Of a stretch of 5,050 bases of DNA, positions 1-5,050 are shown piece after piece; position 1 is the stretch's first letter; each line of letters begins with the position of its first letter. The notes under the pieces were generated by a model that saw only the letters and a list, made by a program, of their open reading frames with translations, ran no database searches and was not told the origin of the DNA. The DNA comes from Actinomycetes bacterium (lineage in GTDB: Bacteria > Actinomycetota > Actinomycetes > Actinomycetales > Beutenbergiaceae): NCBI GenBank assembly GCA_021793935.1, contig JAJYRV010000181.1:1-5050 (forward strand). The letters run 5' to 3'. A program made the position numbers and the translations under genes.

Positions 1-1
1 C

Positions 2-850
2 GATCCCGGCTGGGACCTTCCGGAAAACCTCGCCCGGTGGGAAGAGTTCCTCACCGGGCAGGGGAGGACCTGGAGTGAGGTCGGCACCGTGACGGCCTCT
101 CACCTGCACCGTGATCACCTGGGGCTCGCCGGTGAGTTCCACCGCCGCTCGGGTGCGCGGCTCGTCATGCACGAACATGAAGCCCAGGCCGCCGGTGCCG
201 CGGGCCAGGCGCAACGTGAGGGGCGGGATTTCCAGGCCAACCGGCTCACCCGAAGCTACACGCTGATGACGCCGGAGCGCCTCGAGCAATTCGGCGTGCC
301 CGAGCATCGGCGGGAAGAGCTTCGGACCATCCCTCCCGTGATGACGTTTCCTCAGCCGCACATCAGGATTGTCGACGGCGAGGCGCTGCCCATCCCCGGA
401 CGTTCAGTCATTGCTCACTGGACGCCGGGCCACACCGGCGGGCACCTCTGCCTCGTCGAAGAGGCGACCGGCGTGATCTTCACGGGTGATCACGTCCTTC
501 CCGGGATCAACAGCGGGATCGGTCTGGGCGGGCGCTCGCCCACCAACCCGATCGCGGATTACCTTCGCAGCCTCGACCGGGTTTCCGAATTCGATTCCTA
601 CCTCGCCGCCCCGGGCCACGGGCAACGGTTCCGAGGGCTCGCCCGGCGCGCGCAGAAGCTCGCCTCCCATCACCGTCAGCGTTCCCAGGAGGTCGGCGCG
701 GCCATGCCGACAAGCAACACGGTCTGGGAGATCGCCGCCCGGATCAGGTGGAGTGACGGTTTCGAAAACCTGCAGGGTTACAAACTTAGCTCCGCGTTAT
801 CCCAGGTCGCGATGCATATGGAATACGTGCGGGGCAGGGGAGCGCAGTAG
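2..850 (+). CDS. MBL-fold metallo-hydrolase, 5'-partial
   Basis: This is a metallo-beta-lactamase-superfamily hydrolase, probably binding two metal ions (usually zinc) in the cytoplasm; its substrate is unknown. The frame is open from base 2, and the first visible residues (DPGWDLPENL) form the family's strand-loop just before the metal site, so roughly 40-70 N-terminal residues lie outside the window. Visible protein is 282 residues. Metal ligands are all present: SHLHRDH (H34, H36, D38, H39 of the visible protein), the PGH histidine of HWTPGHTGGH (H144), the aspartate of FTGD (D163) and the histidine of APGHG (H206). The usual Thr before the first His is Ser here. After the core, an R...LASHHRQR helix and a C-terminal segment (about residues 236-282) resemble the small helical/winged-helix domain of LACTB2-like and related hydrolases. 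A GTG at 89 is not a credible start, because it would leave only four residues before the metal motif. Family is certain; glyoxalase II, lactonase or thioesterase activity cannot be distinguished. Confidence 0.93.
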   Translation, partial: DPGWDLPENLARWEEFLTGQGRTWSEVGTVTASHLHRDHLGLAGEFHRRSGARLVMHEHEAQAAGAAGQAQREGRDFQANRLTRSYTLMTPERLEQFGVPEHRREELRTIPPVMTFPQPHIRIVDGEALPIPGRSVIAHWTPGHTGGHLCLVEEATGVIFTGDHVLPGINSGIGLGGRSPTNPIADYLRSLDRVSEFDSYLAAPGHGQRFRGLARRAQKLASHHRQRSQEVGAAMPTSNTVWEIAARIRWSDGFENLQGYKLSSALSQVAMHMEYVRGRGAQ

Positions 851-875
851 GCGCGAGACGGCGTGAAACACTGCC

Positions 876-891
876 CCGCGCCTCCGCGCGG
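876..891. terminator. Possible bidirectional terminator hairpin
   Basis: A perfect 6-bp inverted repeat, CCGCGC and GCGCGG around the loop CTCC, sits in the 47-base gap between the convergent ends of the hydrolase and ppdK. Its position suits a shared transcription terminator. No proper T-run follows on either strand; the minus strand has only GTGTTTC about eight bases beyond the stem. A short GC palindrome could also arise by chance at this base composition. Confidence 0.3.
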
Positions 892-897
892 CTCGGG

Positions 898-3579
898 CTA
901 GTTCCCTAACACGCGTGCGCGCCCGGCCTCCAACCGGGCCACCGGCACTCGGTATGGAGAGCAGGAAACATAATCGAGTTCGGCGTCGTGGAAGAACCGA
1001 ATCGACTCCGGGTCCCCGCCGTGCTCGCCACATACCCCCATCGTGAGCGCGGGTTTCGTTGAGCGACCACCCGCGACACCTGCGCGGACAAGTTCGCCCA
1101 CGCCGTCGCCGTCGATCGTTTCGAACGGCGAAATGGTGAGCACGCCGTTCTGCAGGTACATCGGGAAAAAGGACGACTCGACGTCGTCCCGAGAGAAGCC
1201 CCAGGTGGTCTGGGTGAGGTCGTTCGTTCCGAAGGAGAAGAAGTCGGCTTCCTCCGCGATCCGGTGGGCGGTGAGCGCCGCGCGGGGGAGTTCGATCATG
1301 CAGCCCACCGCGATCGAACGCTCGCCGAGCACCTCATCCATGATCTCCTCGGCCATGTCCCGAACAATCTGCAGTTCCCGGATGGAGCCGACGAGGGGGA
1401 CCATGATTTCCGGCTCCGGGTGCTTGCCCTGTTCCCGTAGGATCTGGGTCGCCTCGATGATCGCGCGGATCTGCGCCCGGTACAGCCCCTCCATCCTCAA
1501 CCCCAGGCGCACTCCGCGAAGTCCGAGCATCGGGTTCGCCTCGTGGATCTGCTGCAGCGCGGCGAGCAATCGCTCTGACTCCGCGGCGTCTTCCCCGCGC
1601 TCCTTGGCGAGCGCCACGTCGACGGAAGTCTCCACGAGGTCGGGCAGGAATTCGTGCAATGGCGGATCGAGCAGCCGGATCGTCACGGGGAGGCCGTCCA
1701 TCGCGTCGAGGAGTTCCACGAACGCATCGCGTTGGAGCGGAAGGAGCGCCTCGAGCGCCGCGGTCTCCTCCTCGGGCGTGCTTGCGAGGACGAGGGCCTC
1801 AACATACTTGCGACGCTCACCCAGGAACTGGTGCTCGGTGCGGCACAGCCCGATCCCTTGGGCCCCGCGCTCGCGGGCGCGGGCGGCGTCCTGCCCGGTG
1901 TCGGCGTTTGCTCGTACCGCCATCCGCCGGGTGGCATCCGCGTGGGTGAGGAGCCGGTCCACGGAGGTGACGAGTTCGGCGATGTCGTCGTTCGCCGCGA
2001 CCTCCAACGCGGCCTCGAGCCCCTCGGCGATGTAGACCGACGTGGCGGAGTCGACGACGTCCACCTCCCCGGCGAACACCTCGCCGGTCGTGCCATCGAT
2101 CGCGATGACCTCCCCCTCGGTCAGGGTGTGCTCCCCGACCCGCAGGGTGCGGGCCGGGTAGTCGACGTCGAGCTCCTCCGCCCCGACGACGGCGCAGGTG
2201 CCCATTCCGCGGGCGACGACCGCCGCGTGCGAAGTGCGCCCACCGCGCGCGGTGAGGATCCCCTTGGAGGCGAGCATCCCCGGCAAGTCATCGGGGTTCG
2301 TCTCCTTGCGGACGAGGATGACGTCGGCGCCCTCTTCCTGCCGGGCGATCGCGTGCGCATTATCGAAGGCAATCTCGCCGACGGCGGCGCCGGGGGAGGC
2401 GCCCATCCCCGTGGTGAGGCGGATGGCTTTCTGATCGTTGGCGAATTGGGGGAACAACAGCTGCGAAAGCTGGCCGCCGTTCACCCGCACGAGCGCTTCA
2501 TCCATCGTGATGAGGCTTTCGTCAACGAGCTGGGTAGCGATCCGGAACGCCGCCGACGCCGTACGCTTACCCACCCGGGTCTGCAGTAGCCAGAGCTTCC
2601 CGCGTTCGATCGTGAACTCGATATCGCACAGGTCCCGGTAGTGGGTCTCCAAGCGGCGCATCGCGTGGATGAGCTCGCCGTAACTCTTCGGGTCGCGCTC
2701 TTTGAGATCGTTCAGGTGCAACGGGGTGCGGATTCCCGCGACGACGTCTTCACCCTGGGCGTTGGGCAGGTAGTCCCCGTAAATTCCGGAGTGGCCCGAG
2801 GAGGGGTCGCGGGTGAAGGCGACGCCCGTGCCGGAGGTCTCGCCCATGTTTCCAAACACCATCGCTTGAATGTTGACGGCGGTGCCCAGGTCGTGTGGGA
2901 TCCGTTCACGCCGGCGGTAGAGCTGTGCCCGCTCGCTGTTCCAGGATCCGAACACCGCTTCGATGGCGAGGTCGAGCTGCTCGCGCGGGTGCTGGGGAAA
3001 CTCCCGGTCGCATTCGCGCTGCACGATGCCCTTGTAGGTGTCCACGAGTTCCTTGAGCGCCGTGACGTCGAGGTCGACATCGGCGCTGATACCGCGATCC
3101 CGTTTGATCGCTTCGAAAGCTTCGTTGAACGGTTCCGGGGAAGCGCCGAGCACGGTCTCGGCGAACATCGCGATGAGTCTGCGGTAGGAGTCCCACGCGA
3201 AGCGTTCATCGCCCGAGGATTCCGCGAGGCCCTTCACGGCGGCATCGTTGAGCCCGACGTTGAGAACCGTATCCATCATCCCCGGCATCGAGTGCTGCGC
3301 ACCGGAGCGGACCGACACGAGCAAGGGATCGTGGAAATCCCCCAACTGCCGGTGCATCTCATCCTCGATCGCCCGCAGCGCCGTCGTCACCTCTACCCGC
3401 AGCTGCGGCGGCAGCGTCCCGTCGTGCAGATACGCGCGCGAGGCCTTGGTGGTGATGGTGAATCCCGGGGGGACCGGCAGTCCCAGATTTGTCATCTCCG
3501 CGAGGTTGGCACCTTTGCCGCCGAGAAGTTCTTTGAGGTCTTTGTTGCCCTCGTTGAAGGCGTATACGTACTGAGCCAT
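898..3579 (-). CDS. ppdK: Pyruvate, phosphate dikinase (PPDK)
   Basis: Catalyses the reversible reaction pyruvate + ATP + Pi = phosphoenolpyruvate + AMP + PPi in the cytoplasm, at the pyruvate/PEP node (gluconeogenesis, or PPi-linked glycolysis in reverse). The 893 residues match the usual bacterial length of about 870-900. Domains in order: N-terminal ATP-grasp nucleotide-binding domain (about 1-345, with GGKGANLAEM containing K22, VSVRSGA containing R91, and IEFTIE/LLQTR near 320-335); swivelling phosphohistidine domain (about 385-510) with GGRTSHAAVVARG, H451 being the phosphorylated histidine; C-terminal TIM barrel binding pyruvate/PEP (about 530-893) with GIGLCRTEHQFL (R580), TIRLLDPP (R635), MIELPRAAL (E763), SFGTNDLTQ (N786) and GVCGEHGG (C850, the expected general acid/base). 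All key residues are intact. The ATG start is supported by GGAG six bases upstream and by the family's normal N-terminus. The gene stands apart from its neighbours, and no PPDK regulatory-protein gene is visible. A minor oddity is Arg at 448, where many homologues have Met. Confidence 0.98.
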   Translation of the reverse strand: MAQYVYAFNEGNKDLKELLGGKGANLAEMTNLGLPVPPGFTITTKASRAYLHDGTLPPQLRVEVTTALRAIEDEMHRQLGDFHDPLLVSVRSGAQHSMPGMMDTVLNVGLNDAAVKGLAESSGDERFAWDSYRRLIAMFAETVLGASPEPFNEAFEAIKRDRGISADVDLDVTALKELVDTYKGIVQRECDREFPQHPREQLDLAIEAVFGSWNSERAQLYRRRERIPHDLGTAVNIQAMVFGNMGETSGTGVAFTRDPSSGHSGIYGDYLPNAQGEDVVAGIRTPLHLNDLKERDPKSYGELIHAMRRLETHYRDLCDIEFTIERGKLWLLQTRVGKRTASAAFRIATQLVDESLITMDEALVRVNGGQLSQLLFPQFANDQKAIRLTTGMGASPGAAVGEIAFDNAHAIARQEEGADVILVRKETNPDDLPGMLASKGILTARGGRTSHAAVVARGMGTCAVVGAEELDVDYPARTLRVGEHTLTEGEVIAIDGTTGEVFAGEVDVVDSATSVYIAEGLEAALEVAANDDIAELVTSVDRLLTHADATRRMAVRANADTGQDAARARERGAQGIGLCRTEHQFLGERRKYVEALVLASTPEEETAALEALLPLQRDAFVELLDAMDGLPVTIRLLDPPLHEFLPDLVETSVDVALAKERGEDAAESERLLAALQQIHEANPMLGLRGVRLGLRMEGLYRAQIRAIIEATQILREQGKHPEPEIMVPLVGSIRELQIVRDMAEEIMDEVLGERSIAVGCMIELPRAALTAHRIAEEADFFSFGTNDLTQTTWGFSRDDVESSFFPMYLQNGVLTISPFETIDGDGVGELVRAGVAGGRSTKPALTMGVCGEHGGDPESIRFFHDAELDYVSCSPYRVPVARLEAGRARVLGN

Positions 3580-3585
3580 GGGTGT

Positions 3586-3589
3586 CTCC
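3586..3589 (-). promoter_or_regulatory. Ribosome binding site of ppdK
   Basis: The minus strand reads GGAG, then six bases, then the ATG of ppdK. A second partial purine match (AGGAC) lies just upstream. The spacing is normal and confirms the chosen start. Confidence 0.7.
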
Positions 3590-3601
3590 GTCCTCGAAGG
3601 G

Positions 3602-3657
3602 CTGGCGGGTCGGCGCCAGGGGTTCCCTTACATAGGGATTTTGCCGGAGTTTTCGGC
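3602..3657 (-). promoter_or_regulatory. Cluster of short inverted repeats in ppdK leader
   Basis: Three small inverted repeats lie in a row 22-78 bases upstream of the ppdK start. Read on the minus strand they are GCCG/CGGC with a 7-base loop (3643-3657), TCCCT/AGGGA with a 5-base loop (3624-3638), and CTGGCG/CGCCAG with a 6-base loop (3602-3619). An alternative pairing AGGG-AAC-CCCT would compete with the middle one. If transcribed, they would form hairpins between the mRNA 5' end and the ribosome binding site. Each is short, so some or all may be chance at this GC content. I do not recognise a known riboswitch. Confidence 0.3.
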
Positions 3658-3665
3658 TCATAGCA
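3657..3665 (-). promoter_or_regulatory. Candidate extended -10 promoter element for ppdK
   Basis: The minus strand reads TGC followed by TATGAG, an extended -10-like element. The hexamer 17 bases upstream (GTTCCC, 3680-3685) is a poor -35. Transcription starting near 3650 would give a leader of about 70 bases containing most of the inverted repeats. This is the best of several weak candidates in the gap and is offered only tentatively. Confidence 0.18.
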
Positions 3666-3868
3666 GTAGCTGGGCGAGAGGGAACGGAGTCCGGATGTGA
3701 CGAGTGAACAACTTGGGCGAAATTTAGTGGTGGGTTCGGGCGCGGATCCGAGGGGTCCTTCGCTGTCGAGGGGCGGCGGAGGGCGCGAGCATGGCGCGTG
3801 ATTTCAGCGCAACGGCGCCGTGCATACGTGCGGGACCGGGTCGGGACGTGGGCGCAGGGTGCGGTGTT

Positions 3869-3902
3869 TCACAAATTCAAAAGACAATTTCGCGTACTTT
3901 TG
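3869..3902. repeat. AT-rich island with interleaved inverted repeats
   Basis: This 34-base stretch has 11 G/C (about 32%) inside otherwise GC-rich sequence. It contains two overlapping inverted repeats: AAATT/AATTT with an 8-base loop (3873-3877 and 3886-3890) and CAAAAG/CTTTTG with a 13-base loop (3878-3883 and 3897-3902). The second can be extended by two pairs (AC with GT) past one bulged base. It lies 46-80 bases past the cytochrome gene's stop. It could be an operator, part of a promoter, or a weak terminator; no clear -35/-10 pair or stem-plus-T-run is present. Confidence 0.3.
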
Positions 3903-3925
3903 CTGCCATGGTTCATGGGGCTGCC
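3902..3925. repeat. Direct repeat GCTGCC enclosing CCATG/CATGG palindrome
   Basis: GCTGCC occurs at 3902-3907 and again at 3920-3925, and CCATG (3906-3910) pairs with CATGG (3914-3918) between them. It begins 23 bases past the cytochrome gene's stop. A further GCCC/GGGC pair (3923-3926 with 3934-3937) lies even closer to the stop. None is followed by a T-run on the minus strand, so a terminator role is unproven. Confidence 0.22.
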
Positions 3926-3948
3926 CTCGGGTCGGGCAACGGGCGGGA

Positions 3949-5050
3949 TCAGCGTGCGCTGACGTTCCCGAAGATTCGCGCGATCGGGGCGAGCACCATG
4001 GGGCGGGCCGCGATCCAGGAACCGATGACGACAACCATGGAGGCAACGAAAAGCCAGAACCCCGTCCAGTTGTCCGCATATACACTTGGATCGGCCGATC
4101 CTTGCGCCGCGAACATGTGGTTGAGGTTCCGCAACGCCCCGGTGCTGAAGACGAGGGCGACGTGCACGATGATGAACGCGACGAAGTAGATCATCAGCGG
4201 GAAGTGGAGGTTTCGGGCCCACTCCACGGGGAACTTCTCGCTGAGCTTCGAAGCCCGTGGCCACGACTCGCTCATCCGGTAGCCGGTGAGGGCCGAGAGC
4301 GGGGCCGCGATGAAGATCGTCGCGAAATACGCGAGTTGCTGCAGTGAGTTGTAGTTGACCCAGCCATTGTCGAGCGGCCAGTCCAGCGTGAGGTATTGCA
4401 GCAGGGCTGAAACCGCGTTGGGAAACACTTCGGGGCTCGTGGGGATCACCCTCATCCATTGCCCGGTGGCGAAGAGCAGAATGATGAAGATCGCTCCGTT
4501 CACGACCCACAGAATGTTCAGGCCCTGGTGGAACCACAGTTGAATGCTGATCTTCTTCGGGTTCTTCTTCGACGCCCAGAAGGCCTCCGGGCGCTCCTGC
4601 TTTCGCACGAGGTACCCCGACCGGATGATGAGCACCATCAAAAAAATGTTGAAAAAGTGTTGCCAACCCAGCCACCCGGGGAACCCGACCGGGGCAGATT
4701 CTGGCAGGTCGTACTCCCCGGGATACTTCGCGAGGAAGGAGGACATGAAATCCAGTCCGGCGAGCCAGCGGGCAGCGAGCACGACGAGGGTGACGGCCCC
4801 GACGATCGCGAGCGCCACGATGGCTCCCGCCCCGATCCACTGCCGGAGCGTGAACCCCCGGAACTTCTTCGGCCCGCCGGCAGGTTCGGCCTCCGGTACG
4901 GCAGCAGCGGCAGGAGCAGGCGCGGCGCCCTCCGCCGGGGTCTCGCGCGGCGGGGCCGGGTCCTTCCTCGGAGCCGGGCCGTCCGAGCGCGGGGCTCCCA
5001 ACGGCTGGCGAATCTCCTCCGTTGCCGACGGCGCGGACGTGGCTGCGGGG
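3949..5050 (-). CDS. Diheme-type membrane cytochrome b (cytochrome b/b6-domain), probably 5'-partial
   Basis: Integral membrane electron carrier, probably passing electrons between a redox partner and the quinone pool. Numbered from a TTG at 5001 it has 350 residues. Residues 1-47 form a charged, Pro/Ala-rich, probably disordered cytoplasmic tail. Six likely membrane helices follow at about 57-80, 112-131, 158-180, 219-241, 266-287 and 312-333. Candidate haem ligands are H115 (GWQHFFN), H158 (WFHQG), and H266 and H280 in one helix (LHFPLMIYFVAFIIVH). The 14-residue spacing of the last pair and the two earlier single histidines resemble the FdnI/HydC cytochrome b561 family. I recall similar actinobacterial proteins beside molybdopterin oxidoreductases, but no partner is visible. 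The frame stays open from the TTG to the window edge with the same Ala/Pro/Ser/Thr-rich, GC-third-position character, so the start is probably outside. If the TTG is the start, the protein is complete. Stop TGA is at 3949-3951. Precise function unknown. Confidence 0.88.
   Translation of the reverse strand, partial: PAATSAPSATEEIRQPLGAPRSDGPAPRKDPAPPRETPAEGAAPAPAAAAVPEAEPAGGPKKFRGFTLRQWIGAGAIVALAIVGAVTLVVLAARWLAGLDFMSSFLAKYPGEYDLPESAPVGFPGWLGWQHFFNIFLMVLIIRSGYLVRKQERPEAFWASKKNPKKISIQLWFHQGLNILWVVNGAIFIILLFATGQWMRVIPTSPEVFPNAVSALLQYLTLDWPLDNGWVNYNSLQQLAYFATIFIAAPLSALTGYRMSESWPRASKLSEKFPVEWARNLHFPLMIYFVAFIIVHVALVFSTGALRNLNHMFAAQGSADPSVYADNWTGFWLFVASMVVVIGSWIAARPMVLAPIARIFGNVSAR
5014..5020 (-). 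promoter_or_regulatory. RBS-like GGAGGAG before possible TTG start of cytochrome b
   Basis: A strong Shine-Dalgarno-like GGAGGAG lies 12 bases upstream of the TTG at 5001. That spacing is longer than the usual 5-9 bases, and no other start codon lies in between in frame. The same bases can equally encode Glu-Glu in a longer N-terminus. It is recorded because it decides between the two start models. Confidence 0.3.

Larger units (their letters stand above)
3580..3948. other. 369-base non-coding gap between cytochrome b gene and ppdK
   Basis: I see no credible gene here. Open frames that enter it from the cytochrome region are antisense to that gene and show no recognisable protein. There is no tRNA-like cloverleaf. 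The gap holds the ppdK ribosome binding site and structured leader at its low-coordinate side, and an AT-rich island plus small repeats near the cytochrome gene's stop. The middle (about 3690-3860) shows nothing I can name. The length suggests that ppdK has its own promoter rather than being read from the cytochrome gene. Confidence 0.6.

Noticed and set aside
89..91. GTG as the start of the MBL hydrolase
   Set aside because: It falls four residues before the metal-binding motif and would remove the N-terminal strands of the fold. The frame is open back to base 2 with family-like sequence (DPGW).
898..3579. PEP synthase (ppsA) as an alternative identity for the dikinase
   Set aside because: The GGKGANLAEM N-terminus, domain order, GVCGEHGG motif and 893-residue length fit PPDK rather than PEP synthase.
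1043..3663. Long plus-strand open frames (about 1043-2035, 1654-2589 and 2641-3663) opposite ppdK
   Set aside because: They lie antisense to an intact PPDK with every catalytic motif, overlap one another in different frames, and read as Arg/Ser/Gly-rich text without any recognisable domain. Long antisense frames are expected in GC-rich coding DNA.
863..3872. GTGAAACAC at 863-871 (+) and 3864-3872 (-), on both sides of ppdK
   Set aside because: A shared 9-mer in inverted orientation is tempting as a boundary repeat, but many 9-base matches are expected by chance in 5 kb, and similarity fades beyond about 12 bases. There is no sign of a transposable element.
3791..4347. Plus-strand open frames starting in the non-coding gap at 3791 and 3820
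   Set aside because: Most of their length is antisense to the cytochrome gene, I see no convincing ribosome binding site, and their proteins look like low-complexity antisense translation.
3869..4840. 323-codon minus-strand open frame overlapping the cytochrome b gene
   Set aside because: It is a shifted frame of the cytochrome gene, rich in Arg/His/Pro/Gly with no membrane helices. The frame ending at 3949 has clear helices and haem histidines.
1..5050. A hidden novel system, CRISPR array, insertion sequence, tRNA or riboswitch
   Set aside because: I read both strands for spaced repeats, terminal inverted repeats with a transposase, cloverleaf-like segments and known aptamer cores, and saw none. 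Gene content is two recognisable enzymes and one membrane cytochrome, all plausible core or common accessory genes.

Overview
The window is high-GC DNA that reads as ordinary chromosome from an actinomycete (Actinomycetota; the family cannot be fixed from this alone). The reasons are strong G/C preference at third codon positions, a pyruvate phosphate dikinase whose C-terminal wording (GTNDLTQTTWGFSRDDVE, GVCGEHGGDPES) matches my recollection of actinobacterial enzymes, and a b-type cytochrome of a kind I know mainly from actinobacteria. The taxonomic call is inference, because no rRNA or other marker gene is present.

Layout. Bases 2-850 (+) hold the 3' part of a metallo-beta-lactamase-fold hydrolase whose start lies before the window. 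A 47-base gap with a small GC-rich hairpin separates it from the convergent ppdK gene (898-3579, -), which is complete and encodes pyruvate phosphate dikinase. Upstream of ppdK is a 369-base non-coding stretch (3580-3948). It contains the ppdK ribosome binding site, a cluster of short inverted repeats in the presumed leader, a weak promoter candidate, and an AT-rich island close to the end of the next gene. Bases 3949 to the window edge (-) encode a six-helix diheme-type membrane cytochrome b with a long Pro/Ala-rich N-terminal tail. Its true start is probably beyond the window.

How the genes relate. PPDK interconverts pyruvate and phosphoenolpyruvate in the cytoplasm. The cytochrome is a membrane electron carrier whose redox partner is not visible. 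The hydrolase is a cytoplasmic-type metalloenzyme of unknown substrate. ppdK and the cytochrome gene share a strand, but the 369-base gap argues against one operon. I see no evidence that the three genes form a single pathway.

I found no mobile element, CRISPR array, RNA gene or novel multi-gene system. The points worth a second look are small: the structured non-coding region before ppdK, and the missing partner and unresolved start of the cytochrome.
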